Shown here in pieces: positions 1-8,219 of a stretch of DNA of 45,036 nucleotides. The stretch's first letter is position 1. Each line of letters opens with the position of its first letter. A program made the position numbers and the translations under genes. Under the pieces are notes generated by a model, which saw only the letters and a program-made list of their open reading frames with translations, made no database searches and was not told the DNA's origin. Origin of the DNA: DASYHS01 sp035998295 (GTDB lineage Bacteria; Pseudomonadota; Alphaproteobacteria; Azospirillales; Azospirillaceae); the NCBI RefSeq assembly GCF_035998295.1, contig NZ_DASYHS010000164.1:1-45036 (forward strand), given 5' to 3'.

Positions 1-752
1 TCTCGTGCGGATGTCCTCAGAATCCGCTGCATCATGGCCTGGAAGGCGCGCGGGCTCCTGTAGCCGACTGCGGCCGCCACCTCATGCCTGGCGCCCCCGC
101 GGGCCTGCCGGGTCAGCGCCTCGAGCAGGCGGACGCGACGCAGCCACGCGCCCAAGCTCAGGCCGGTCTCCTGCCGGAACCGCCGGGTGAGCGTCCGCCG
201 GCTCACCCCCACCTCCTCCGCCCAGGTGTCGATGCCGCCGTCGCGGCCGGGATTGTCGATCAGCGCGCGGCAGAGCCGCCGCAGGCGCGGGTCCTGCGGC
301 AGAGGCAGCGCGAACGGCGTGTCGGGCGCGCGGTCGATCTCGTCCAGCACCAGTGCCGCCAAGTGTCCACCCCTCTTGGCCGGGTCGTAGAGGACCGGCT
401 CGCCGGCGAGCGCAACGAGGGCGGCATCCAGGAGCGCCGAGACCCGCAGGACCCGGCAGGTGGATGGCAGGGTCACGAGCGCCTCCGGGGCGAGATAGGC
501 CGTGCACATCGCTACCGCGCCATGCATGGCGACTTCGTGCATCACGCCGGGCGGGATCAGAAGGGCGTGGCCCGCCGGCACCGCCCATGTCCCGTCCCTG
601 GTGGTCGCGACCATGAGCCCGGCGGTCGCGTACAGAAGCTGGGCGCGGGGATGGCCGTGCCGCCCCGTCGTGGAGCCGGACGGGAAGTCCTTCGCCATCA
701 CCGCGACGGGGCGGGGAGCGTCCTGGTAGTCGTCGGCGAGGGTGGAACGCAT
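1..752 (-). CDS. AraC-family transcriptional regulator (3' end cut by window edge)
   Basis: The frame is open from an ATG at 752 to the left edge (250 codons, no stop reached). The first half is a cupin-like sensor with GRHGHPRAQLLYA near residue 31 and IPPGVMHEVAMHG near 67. The C-terminal part is a two-helix AraC domain with VSRRTLTRRFRQETG near 186 and VAAAVGYRSPRAFQAM near 226. Related proteins are about 260 residues, so only a few codons are missing. It is divergent from the MFS transporter at 857, the usual arrangement for a regulator controlling an adjacent exporter. That control is inferred from position only. Confidence 0.88.
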   Translation of the reverse strand, partial: MRSTLADDYQDAPRPVAVMAKDFPSGSTTGRHGHPRAQLLYATAGLMVATTRDGTWAVPAGHALLIPPGVMHEVAMHGAVAMCTAYLAPEALVTLPSTCRVLRVSALLDAALVALAGEPVLYDPAKRGGHLAALVLDEIDRAPDTPFALPLPQDPRLRRLCRALIDNPGRDGGIDTWAEEVGVSRRTLTRRFRQETGLSLGAWLRRVRLLEALTRQARGGARHEVAAAVGYRSPRAFQAMMQRILRTSAR

Positions 753-768
753 GGCGGCCGCGCGCAGT

Positions 769-823
769 TTGACCCGAACGCTGCCGAAGTTGGCCCGACG
801 CCGCGAACGGGTCAAGCTATGAT
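769..823. promoter_or_regulatory. Divergent AraC/MFS intergenic region with an 8-bp inverted repeat and a -10 box
   Basis: TTGACCCG at 769-776 is repeated inverted as CGGGTCAA at 808-815 (31-bp gap). Just after the right arm lies TATGAT at 818-823, a 5/6 match to a sigma-70 -10 box. No good -35 lies 17 bp upstream of it, as expected for an activator-dependent promoter reading into the MFS gene. Binding by the AraC protein is inference. Confidence 0.4.
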
Positions 824-856
824 GGAATTCTGGCTCCGCATGCCGGAAGGAAAGCA

Positions 857-2053
857 ATGGCCCCCGACGTCCTGTCCCGCCGTACGGTCCTGTTCGTGAA
901 CATCGCGCATGCGCTCGATCACTTCGCGCTACTGATCTACCCCACCGCCGTGCTCGCGATGGCCCCCGAGCTGGGCCTGACCTATGCGGCGCTGATCAGT
1001 CTCTCGACGGGCACCTTCGTTGCCTTCGGCCTGTTCTCCCTGCCCATGGGCTGGCTCGCCGAGCGCTGGGGGCGGCGCAACCTGCTGGTGATCTTCTTCG
1101 GCGGTTGCGGGTTCTCGCTCCTGGGCCTCGCCGCCGCCTCCACTCCGGCCGTCATCACGGGATGGCTGCTCGTGCTCGGCCTGTTCCTGGCGATCTACCA
1201 TCCGATCGGCTCGGCCATGCTGGTGAGCCATGCCCGCCGCCTCGGCCGCGACCTGGGCCGCAACGGGGTGTGGGGCAATCTCGGGGCGGGCTTCGCCTCG
1301 GGCGTCACGGCGCTGATCGCGGCGTGGCTCGGCTGGCGGGCGGCCTTCGCCATGCCGGGTCTGGTGTGCCTCGCGGCTGGAGCGGCGTTCGTGGCGCTGG
1401 TGCCAGGGGACGGGGACGGGCACAAGGCCAAGGTCGGTGCGCCGACGATCCCGGTGGCCCATCCGTTCCTGCTGCTTGCGGTCTTCGCCGTCGCGATCGT
1501 CGCCGGCGGCATGACGTTCAACGTCACCACCATCGCTCTGCCGAAGGTGCTGGACGAGCGGCTGGGTTCGGCACTGCCCCTTGCCCTGACGGGCTCTCTC
1601 GCCACCGTGGTCTTCGTGTTCGGCGCGCTGACGCAACTCCTCATGGGCCGGCTCGTCGACCGCTTCACCCTGCCTGCGGTCTTCGCGTGCTTGGCGCTGC
1701 TGCAACCCGTCGGGCTTGGGCTCGCGGCGGCGACCACAGGCGTCCCCCTGCTCGCCGGCCTGGTCATCGCCATGGCGTCTATCTATGGGCAGGTGATCAT
1801 CAACGACGCGATGGTCGCGCGCTACGTCCCGCCCCGGCTGCGCGCCAAGGCGTTCAGCGTGCGCTACTTCCTCGGCTTCACCACGAGCGGTCTCGCCGTG
1901 CCGCTCATCGCCCTGCTGCACGGGTGGGGCGGCTTCCCGGCCGTGCTCGGCGTCTCGGCCATGTTCGGCGCGGTCGTGTCCGCCTGCGCGGCCGGGTTCT
2001 TCCTCGTGGCGTCAGGCGGGACGGCGCGCGCGGGGGAGGTTCCAGCCGAGTGA
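857..2053 (+). CDS. MFS transporter
   Basis: A 398-residue protein of major-facilitator length with about twelve hydrophobic segments. The N-terminus (NIAHALDHFALLIYPTAV) and the loop between helices 2 and 3 (MGWLAERWGRRN, near residue 62) carry the MFS signature. The start resembles fosmidomycin-resistance-like and related small-molecule exporters (NxxHxxxH/D in helix 1). The ATG at 857 is preceded by AAGGAAA, a good ribosome site. It is divergent from the AraC gene and ends about 50 bp before the convergent RpiR gene. The substrate cannot be told from the sequence. Confidence 0.85.
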   Translation: MAPDVLSRRTVLFVNIAHALDHFALLIYPTAVLAMAPELGLTYAALISLSTGTFVAFGLFSLPMGWLAERWGRRNLLVIFFGGCGFSLLGLAAASTPAVITGWLLVLGLFLAIYHPIGSAMLVSHARRLGRDLGRNGVWGNLGAGFASGVTALIAAWLGWRAAFAMPGLVCLAAGAAFVALVPGDGDGHKAKVGAPTIPVAHPFLLLAVFAVAIVAGGMTFNVTTIALPKVLDERLGSALPLALTGSLATVVFVFGALTQLLMGRLVDRFTLPAVFACLALLQPVGLGLAAATTGVPLLAGLVIAMASIYGQVIINDAMVARYVPPRLRAKAFSVRYFLGFTTSGLAVPLIALLHGWGGFPAVLGVSAMFGAVVSACAAGFFLVASGGTARAGEVPAE

Positions 2054-2106
2054 GCCTCGGCACCCGCCGCCGTCTTTGCGACGGTTCCGACCTTTGCGCA
2101 AGCGCC

Positions 2107-2946
2107 CTAGCCGCTCTTGTAGAGCCGAAGCTGGGTCACGCGGCGGCGATAGGTCTCTATCCGCTCCATCAGTCCGGACTTCCTGCGCGTCGCGACGCAG
2201 TGCAGCAGAAGGTTGAGCGCCATGGTGAGCCCGCCGGTGGACTCCAGGATCAAACCCGTCTTGGTCTTGAGCGTGACGACGTAGGGCGTTGCGATGTCGC
2301 GGGCGATGCCGTACTCGTCGGCGAACACGACCAGGTCGGTGTCCTCGTCCCGGCATTCGCGTGCGAAGGTGAGCCCCGCCTCGGCATAGGGGGCGATGTC
2401 GACCAGGATCAGGCAACTGCGCCCGGCCCGACGATCGAGCCAGGGGCCTAGAACGCCGCCATAGAGATCCAGGAAATTGACGTCGGACCGGACCAGCGCG
2501 AGGCGGTTCGCGAAATCCTCGGCGAGCCCGCGCACGGTCTGGAAACCGCATACGAAGACGCGCTCGGCGCCGCTGACCACCTCGACGATCTCCCTCCACT
2601 GCTCGGTTCCCGCCTGCTCGTAGAATGCCGCCAGCGCCTCGATCTCCTGATTGAGGTTCTCGGCCAACCCGTCGCCGTTGGCCTCTATCCGGTCCAGCAG
2701 CGTCTGGCTCAGAAGCGACTGCACCCGGAGGTCGTCGCGCAGTTCCTCCTTGAGGCTCTTGAGGCCCTTGTAGCCGAAGCGCCGGAGGAAGCGGCTCACG
2801 GTGTTGGGGCTGACCCCGCTCTTCGCCGCGAGCGAGGCGCCGGTCTCGAAGACGATCGTCTCCAGGTTCGCCGTGATGTAGGCCGCGAGCTGCCGCTCCG
2901 TCGGCGTCAATTGGTCGGACAGCTCACTCAGTCGCTCGTGGAACAT
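2107..2946 (-). CDS. MurR/RpiR-family transcriptional regulator
   Basis: 279 residues with the two-domain layout of the family: an N-terminal helix-turn-helix (about 1-78, with LTPTERQLAAYI and SGVSPNTVSRFLRRFGYKG) and a C-terminal SIS domain (about 115-255, with GAERVFVCGFQTVRGLAEDF). SIS domains usually bind a phosphosugar or a similar metabolite. It is divergent from the potD-like operon starting at 3078, with inverted repeats between the two genes, so it is probably that operon's repressor. This pairing with amine/amino-acid rather than sugar transport is recurrent in Alphaproteobacteria. Confidence 0.9.
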   Translation of the reverse strand: MFHERLSELSDQLTPTERQLAAYITANLETIVFETGASLAAKSGVSPNTVSRFLRRFGYKGLKSLKEELRDDLRVQSLLSQTLLDRIEANGDGLAENLNQEIEALAAFYEQAGTEQWREIVEVVSGAERVFVCGFQTVRGLAEDFANRLALVRSDVNFLDLYGGVLGPWLDRRAGRSCLILVDIAPYAEAGLTFARECRDEDTDLVVFADEYGIARDIATPYVVTLKTKTGLILESTGGLTMALNLLLHCVATRRKSGLMERIETYRRRVTQLRLYKSG

Positions 2947-2959
2947 CGGCCCCGCCGTT

Positions 2960-2998
2960 CTGACATTTTTCTGTCAGCTTGGTTGATTTTCGCAGAAA
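2960..2998. promoter_or_regulatory. Inverted repeats between RpiR gene and potD-like operon (candidate operators)
   Basis: CTGACA (2960-2965) and TGTCAG (2972-2977) form an inverted repeat around TTTTTC. TTTC-GCA-GAAA (2988-2998) forms a second one. This A/T-rich patch is the only such patch in the 131-bp divergent gap. RpiR proteins typically bind short inverted repeats with T-rich/A-rich halves, so these are likely operator sites. Assignment is by position and symmetry only. Confidence 0.5.
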
Positions 2999-3077
2999 CA
3001 TACTAGAGACTTCACGGGTAGCCAAGATGCCGGCACGCGGCATCGGTTCGGCCTCTAGCTGCGCTAAGGGAGGAAAC

Positions 3078-4139
3078 ATGATCGAACGGCACCGCCATCG
3101 TAAGCTGGCCTCGGTTGCTGCACTGGCCGCACTCGGCACCGCGGTCTTGGCCGGATCGCCCCCCGCCCACGCCGCCGGCGAGCTGAATCTCTACAACTGG
3201 GGCGACTACATCAATCCGGAAATCCTGAAGATTTTCGAGGAAGAAACCGGCATCACGGTCCGGCTCGACACCTACGGCAGCAACGAGGAGATGCTGGCCA
3301 AGATCCAGGCCGGCGCCACGGGATACGACATCGTCTTCCCGTCGGCCCACATGCAGGACATCATGCATCACCTCGGCCTTCTGGCGGAGACCGGGATCAA
3401 CGAGGCGAAAGGCTTCGAGAACATCGATCCGGCCTTCCTGCGCGCCGACACCGATCCCGAAGGCAGATACTGCCTGCCCTACGCCTGGGGCACCGTGGGC
3501 ATCTTCTACAACAAGACCCGCGTCCCGGAAGTGAAGTCCTGGGCGGACTTCTTCGCCATCCCGGAGACCACCGGCGGCGAGATCATCCTGCTGGACGACA
3601 TGCGCGAGACGATCGCGATCGGCCTCATCGTCAACGGCCACTCCGTCAACACGACCGATCCGAACGAACTCAAGGAGGCGGAGGAGTTCCTGATCTCGAA
3701 GAAGCCCCGGGTATCGTCGTTCACCTACGACAGCGTGCCCCTGGTGCAGTCGGGCGACGTCGCCGCCGCCCATTACTTCGTCGGTGCCATGATGTACGTG
3801 CGCGAGGACCCCGAGAACCTCGCCTACGTCATCCCTGAGGAAGGTGCGACGATGTACCAGGAGAACATGTGCGTGCTGGCGTCGGCGCCCAACAAGGAGA
3901 ACGCGCGCAAGTTCATGGAGTTTTACCTGCGCCCCGAGATCGTCGCCGCGAACGTCGCCCAGCAGATGAACAGCACGCCCAATCTCGCCGCCCAGGAACT
4001 GCTTCCGGACGAGTTGAAGAACAACCCGAACACGAACCCGCCGCCGGAGGTTCGGGAGCGGCTGCAGATCTTCCGCGATCTCGGCCGGGATCTCAGGACC
4101 TACGACCGCGCCTGGACGCGCATCCGCACGGCCCAGTGA
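3078..4139 (+). CDS. PotD/PotF-type periplasmic polyamine-like substrate-binding protein
   Basis: 353 residues. The ATG at 3078 follows GGGAGGAAAC; an upstream in-frame ATG at 2979 lies inside the operator region and was not chosen. Residues 1-32 form a Sec signal peptide ending AHA. The mature start, GELNLYNWGDYI, is the hallmark of spermidine/putrescine-binding proteins. SNEEMLAKIQAG, YDIVFPSAHMQDIM and LPYAWGTVGIFYN follow in family order. It captures the ligand for the ABC importer encoded just downstream. The ligand could be a polyamine or an amino-acid or opine-like amine; the linked aminopeptidase hints at small amides or peptides. Confidence 0.9.
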   Translation: MIERHRHRKLASVAALAALGTAVLAGSPPAHAAGELNLYNWGDYINPEILKIFEEETGITVRLDTYGSNEEMLAKIQAGATGYDIVFPSAHMQDIMHHLGLLAETGINEAKGFENIDPAFLRADTDPEGRYCLPYAWGTVGIFYNKTRVPEVKSWADFFAIPETTGGEIILLDDMRETIAIGLIVNGHSVNTTDPNELKEAEEFLISKKPRVSSFTYDSVPLVQSGDVAAAHYFVGAMMYVREDPENLAYVIPEEGATMYQENMCVLASAPNKENARKFMEFYLRPEIVAANVAQQMNSTPNLAAQELLPDELKNNPNTNPPPEVRERLQIFRDLGRDLRTYDRAWTRIRTAQ

Positions 4140-4157
4140 GCCCGGGGCCCTCCGCTC

Positions 4158-5282
4158 ATGAGCGAGACCGTCTCCCCCGACATCGTCGAAGTGATCGACG
4201 GCGTGAAGTCCTTCGTGACGCCCGAGGGCGACGACATAGTCGCCCTGGGCGGGGTCCGCCTGTCGGTACGCCGCAACGAGTTCATCACCCTCCTTGGTCC
4301 CTCCGGTTGCGGCAAGACGACGCTGCTGCGCTGCATCAGCGGGTTCGAGGACCTCGATGCGGGCACGATCCTGCTCGACGGGAAGGACGTCGGCGGCGTC
4401 CCGGCGCATCGCCGGCCGGTGAATACCGTCTTCCAGAGCTACGCGCTGTTCCCGCACATGAGCGTCGGCGACAATGTCGGCTACAGCCTCGATGTCGCCG
4501 GCGTGGCCCGGCGCGAACGGGACCGGCGCGTGGCCGAGGCGCTCGAACTCGTGAACCTGGCCGGGATGCAGCAGCGCAAGCCCCGGCATCTTTCGGGCGG
4601 CCAGCAGCAGCGCGTGGCGCTCGCCCGCGCCATCATCAGCCGGCCCAAGCTGCTGCTGCTCGACGAACCGCTGTCGGCGCTCGACCGGAACCTGCGCGAA
4701 GCGATGCAGTTCGAGCTGAAGACGCTCCAGCACGAACTCGGCATCAGCTTCATCTTCGTGACGCACGACCAGGGTGAGGCGCTGACGATGTCCGACCGCA
4801 TCGTCGTGCTGAGCGGCGGTACGATCCAGCAGGTTGGTGAACCGACCGAAGTCTACGACACCCCGAGCAACGCCTTCGTCGCCCGCTTCGTCGGCGACAG
4901 CAATCTTTTCGCCGGGGAGGTGATCCAGCGCGACGGCGACCTCGCGCTGGTCCGCACCGACGACGGCCATCTCCTGCGCGCCCGCGCGGGGATCTTCGCG
5001 GTCGGAGAGCGAGCGATGCTCATGATCAGGCCGGAACAGTTCTTCGTCGCGGCCGGGCCCGGCGAGAGTGCCGCGGCCGTCGGCGGGACGATCCAGCGGA
5101 AGGTGTTCACGGGGACCGACCACACGCTGGTCGTGCGCCTCGACGGCTCCGGCTCGCTCGTGAAGGCGCTGCTGCGCGACGAGCAGCGCAACCGGGTCAC
5201 GGAACTGGAAGTGGGCCGGCCGCTGACATTCGCCTACATGCCGGAAAGGGCGCACCTGATGCGCCCGGAGGCGGCCTCATGA
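4158..5282 (+). CDS. PotA-type ABC transporter ATPase
   Basis: 374 residues. Walker A GPSGCGKTT lies near 47, the Q-loop in VFQSYALFPHM, the signature LSGGQQQRV near 145, Walker B LLLLDEPLSALD near 165 and the switch His in FVTHDQGEAL. The last 90 residues have the TOBE-type regulatory domain of PotA/FbpC importers (MIRPEQF). It energises import with the two permeases downstream. Its stop overlaps the next start as ATGA (5279-5282), so translation is coupled. No clear Shine-Dalgarno precedes its own ATG. Confidence 0.93.
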   Translation: MSETVSPDIVEVIDGVKSFVTPEGDDIVALGGVRLSVRRNEFITLLGPSGCGKTTLLRCISGFEDLDAGTILLDGKDVGGVPAHRRPVNTVFQSYALFPHMSVGDNVGYSLDVAGVARRERDRRVAEALELVNLAGMQQRKPRHLSGGQQQRVALARAIISRPKLLLLDEPLSALDRNLREAMQFELKTLQHELGISFIFVTHDQGEALTMSDRIVVLSGGTIQQVGEPTEVYDTPSNAFVARFVGDSNLFAGEVIQRDGDLALVRTDDGHLLRARAGIFAVGERAMLMIRPEQFFVAAGPGESAAAVGGTIQRKVFTGTDHTLVVRLDGSGSLVKALLRDEQRNRVTELEVGRPLTFAYMPERAHLMRPEAAS

Positions 5283-6175
5283 GCCTGCAGACGCGTCGGA
5301 CGGGCCAGCTGGCCTTCCTGCTCGCACCGGTGAGCCTGTTCCTGCTGGTGTTCTTCGTCGCTCCGCTGTCGATCATGCTGGCCTACAGCTTCCTGGAGCC
5401 CGGCCTGTACGGCGGCGTGGTCTGGGAGTTCTACCACTGGAACTACGGCCGCGTTCTCGGATGGGCCGACGGGGTTCTGGAGGAGTTCGAGCCCGTCTAC
5501 CTGTCGATCTTCCTCGGCTCGCTGCGGCTGGCGCTGCTCACGGTCGCCGTGTGCATCCTGGTCTGCTATCCGGCGGCGTTCTGGGTGAGCCGCCTGCCCG
5601 AGCGGTGGAAGACGCTCTGCCTCTTCCTCATCACCCTGCCGTTCTTCGCCAGCCTCATCGTGCGCCTGTACGCCTGGATACTGATCCTCAGGCCGTCCGG
5701 CTTCCTGAACCATGTCCTGCTGGAGGCCGGCCTGATCGACCGGCCCCTGCAGATGATCTACACCGAGGGCGCCGTCGTGACGGGCATGGTTTACATCATG
5801 ATCCCGTTCATGTTCCTGCCGATCTACGCGAGCGTCGAGAAGCTGGACACGTCCCTGGTCGCGGCGTCCCAGGACCTGGGGGCCACCCGCTTCCAGACCT
5901 TTCGCCGGATCGTCCTGCCCCTGACGCTGCCCGGCATCGTCGGCGGCTCGATCATCGTCTTCATCCCCAGCCTGGGCAACTTCGTCGTCCCGTCGCTGCT
6001 GGGCGGCGCGAAGGTCCTGATGATCGGCAACCTGATCGAGCAGCAGTTCCTCTATGCGCGGAACTGGCCCTTCGGCGCGGCGCTGGCCATGCTCGTAATG
6101 GCGACGGTGATGCTCTTCCTGCTCGCCTACGTCACGCTGGTGCTGCGCCGCGACGACGTTCCACGGACCGGCTGA
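5279..6175 (+). CDS. PotB-type ABC transporter permease
   Basis: 298 residues with six or so membrane helices. The inner-membrane permease EAA loop is seen as ASQDLGATRFQTFRRIVLPL near residue 200, followed by PGIVGGSIIVF. It pairs with the next gene to make the channel of the polyamine-type importer. It overlaps the ATPase gene by 4 bp. Confidence 0.92.
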   Translation: MSLQTRRTGQLAFLLAPVSLFLLVFFVAPLSIMLAYSFLEPGLYGGVVWEFYHWNYGRVLGWADGVLEEFEPVYLSIFLGSLRLALLTVAVCILVCYPAAFWVSRLPERWKTLCLFLITLPFFASLIVRLYAWILILRPSGFLNHVLLEAGLIDRPLQMIYTEGAVVTGMVYIMIPFMFLPIYASVEKLDTSLVAASQDLGATRFQTFRRIVLPLTLPGIVGGSIIVFIPSLGNFVVPSLLGGAKVLMIGNLIEQQFLYARNWPFGAALAMLVMATVMLFLLAYVTLVLRRDDVPRTG

Positions 6176-6184
6176 GGGGGCGTG

Positions 6185-7015
6185 ATGACGAGAAAAAGCA
6201 TGCTCGCCCGCCGGCTCCTGACCGCCTACGGCATTCTGTTCTTCGTACTGGTCTATCTCCCGATCGCGCTCATCCTCGCCTATTCGTTCAACGCGAACCC
6301 CGTCAACATGATGGTTTGGAGCGGGTTCACCTTGGACTGGTACTGCTCCATCTTCGGGCTGGAGACGGAGCTGTCGCAGCAGATCCTCTATGTCGAATCG
6401 ACGGATGCGCTGCTGTCGGCCGTCCGCAACAGCTTGGCCATCGCGCTCACGACGACGGCCGTGTCGACCGTGCTCGGAACGGCGACGGCGCTCGCCATCG
6501 CGCGCTACCGGTTCCGGCTGGAGAAGTTCTACCAGACGCTGATGTTCATGCCGATGATCATGCCGGACATCGTTCTCGGCATCGCGCTCCTGATCTTCTT
6601 CATCTCGATCGGCATCGACCTCGGCATCCTCACGATCATGATCGGGCACTGCACGTTCCTGACGAGCTACGTGTTCATCGTCGTCAGTGCGCGGCTCGCC
6701 GGCATGGACCGTTCGCTCGATGAGGCGTCCGCCGACCTCGGCGCGAACGAGTGGACGACGTTCCGGCGGGTGGTGCTGCCGTTGATCATGCCCGGGGTGG
6801 TCGGCGGCGCGCTGCTCGCCTTCATCATCTCGATGGACGACCTGGTCATCACCTACTTCATCGCCGGCGTCGATTCGACGACCCTGCCTGTCTACATCTA
6901 CGGCATCCTGCGCCGCGGCATAAAGCCGGAGATCAACGCGATCGCGGTCCTGATGCTGTCCTTCTCGATCGCGGTCGCAGCACTCGGCCTCTACATCCGG
7001 TCGCGCCGCCGATGA
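6185..7015 (+). CDS. PotC-type ABC transporter permease
   Basis: 276 residues from the ATG at 6185, which has GAGGGGG just upstream; the adjacent GTG at 6182 would add one residue. It has typical PotC features: NANPVNMMVWSGFTLDWY after helix 1, and the EAA loop ASADLGANEWTTFRRVVLPL followed by PGVVGGALLAF. FIISMDDLVITYF is characteristic of the PotC branch. It is the second channel subunit and overlaps the peptidase start by ATGA. Confidence 0.92.
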   Translation: MTRKSMLARRLLTAYGILFFVLVYLPIALILAYSFNANPVNMMVWSGFTLDWYCSIFGLETELSQQILYVESTDALLSAVRNSLAIALTTTAVSTVLGTATALAIARYRFRLEKFYQTLMFMPMIMPDIVLGIALLIFFISIGIDLGILTIMIGHCTFLTSYVFIVVSARLAGMDRSLDEASADLGANEWTTFRRVVLPLIMPGVVGGALLAFIISMDDLVITYFIAGVDSTTLPVYIYGILRRGIKPEINAIAVLMLSFSIAVAALGLYIRSRRR

Positions 7016-8145
7016 CCCAAGCCGGACATGAGAACATGATGCCGAAGCCACGCGCGCGCGATCTCGGTCTGCGCTTTCCCGGCACGCCCGGACGGCACAA
7101 TGCGATCACCGACGTGCCGGGCGTCCAGGTCGGTTACCGGACGCTGATCAGTGGAGGGGACGGCCCGCTCACGGTCGGGCGGGGTCCGGTGCGGACCGGT
7201 GTCACGGCCATCCTGCCGCGCGGGAGGATCGATTCGGCCAACCCCGTATGGGCCGGGTTCCACGCCCTCAACGGCAACGGCGAGATGACCGGCACGCACT
7301 GGATAGAGGATGCGGGCCATTTCGTCGGCCCGATCTGCATCACCAACACGCACGCGGTCGGCATTGCGCACCACGCCGCGACGCGCTGGATGATCGACAC
7401 CCATCGCGATCTCTACGGCAGCGAACACCTGTGGCTGATGCCGGTGATCGCCGAGACCTATGACGGCGTGCTCAACGACATCAACGGCATGCATGTCGGA
7501 GAAGCCGATGTGCGCGCGGCGATAGATACCGCGGCCAGCGGGCCGATCGCCGAAGGCAATGTCGGCGGCGGCACCGGCATGATCTGCTACGAGTTCAAGG
7601 GGGGCACGGGCACGGCTTCGCGCATGCTCGCGATGGACGACGGCCGGGAGCACGTCGTCGCCGCCCTCGTACAGGCCAACCACGGCCTGCGCGACTGGCT
7701 GACCGTGCTCGGCGTGCCGGTCGGGCGGGAACTGGCGGACGACCGCCTGCTGGAGGCGGAGCAGGGCTCCATCATCGTCGTACTCGCGACGGACATCCCG
7801 ATGCTGCCTCATCAGTTGCGCCGCCTGGCGCGCCGGGGCTCGATCGGTATCGGTCGAGGCGGCACGCCCGGCGGGAACAATTCCGGGGACATCTTCCTCG
7901 CCTTCACGACCGCCAACCGGATGGCCGCCCCACAGCGTTCGGCAGCGCGCCAGACATTCGAAGCCATCAACGACGACCGCCTCGACCCGGTGTATCGGGC
8001 AGCGGTCGAGGCGATCGAGGAAGCCGTGGTCAACGCCCTGGTCGCGGCCGAGGACATGGTGACGCTCAAGCCGCCGGGCCGACGTTGTGCCGCGATCGAC
8101 CATGGTGCGCTCGTGGCCGTGCTGCGCCGGCACGGTGCGGCCTGA
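7012..8145 (+). CDS. P1/S58-family aminopeptidase (DmpA/BapA-like, self-cleaving)
   Basis: 377 residues from an ATG overlapping the potC-like stop (ATGA). Near its start it has GTPGRHNAITDVPGVQVGY, the family opening; an internal Met about eight residues in is an alternative start. NVGGGTGMICYEFKGG lies near 183-198. The Gly252-Ser253 pair in the GSIIVVLATD segment matches the autoproteolysis site that gives alpha and beta chains, with Ser253 as N-terminal nucleophile (DmpA cleaves at Gly249-Ser250). The family hydrolyses N-terminal D-, L- or beta-amino acids and amino amides. No signal peptide is seen, so it probably acts in the cytoplasm on the compound imported by the upstream ABC system. 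Confidence 0.9.
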   Translation: MTQAGHENMMPKPRARDLGLRFPGTPGRHNAITDVPGVQVGYRTLISGGDGPLTVGRGPVRTGVTAILPRGRIDSANPVWAGFHALNGNGEMTGTHWIEDAGHFVGPICITNTHAVGIAHHAATRWMIDTHRDLYGSEHLWLMPVIAETYDGVLNDINGMHVGEADVRAAIDTAASGPIAEGNVGGGTGMICYEFKGGTGTASRMLAMDDGREHVVAALVQANHGLRDWLTVLGVPVGRELADDRLLEAEQGSIIVVLATDIPMLPHQLRRLARRGSIGIGRGGTPGGNNSGDIFLAFTTANRMAAPQRSAARQTFEAINDDRLDPVYRAAVEAIEEAVVNALVAAEDMVTLKPPGRRCAAIDHGALVAVLRRHGAA

Positions 8146-8173
8146 CCGGAAGAAGTTTGCCGCGCGCCGGAGA

Positions 8174-8191
8174 TGGCTGCTATATCAGCCA
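8174..8191. promoter_or_regulatory. Perfect 6-bp inverted repeat upstream of the DJ-1/AraC regulator
   Basis: TGGCTG (8174-8179), six bases CTATAT, CAGCCA (8186-8191). It lies 29 bp before the GTG start of the regulator and includes a TATAT core that could be its -10 region, so it may be an autoregulatory site. Its core TGCTATATCAGC (8178-8189) recurs at 44863-44874 beside the peptide-transport promoter. Confidence 0.35.
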
Positions 8192-8219
8192 CACCTCCTT
8201 TCCTGCCGCGGAGTTCACC

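Noticed and set aside
3012..5255. Very long antisense open frame opposite the potD/potA-like genes
   Set aside because: It is antisense to two intact, motif-rich genes. Long open antisense frames are expected from GC-rich codon use; the translation is His/Arg/Glu-rich and matches no family.
5234..7051. 605-codon antisense frame opposite the permease genes
   Set aside because: Low-complexity Arg/Glu/Asp/Gln product and no ribosome site; the opposite strand encodes two clear ABC permeases.
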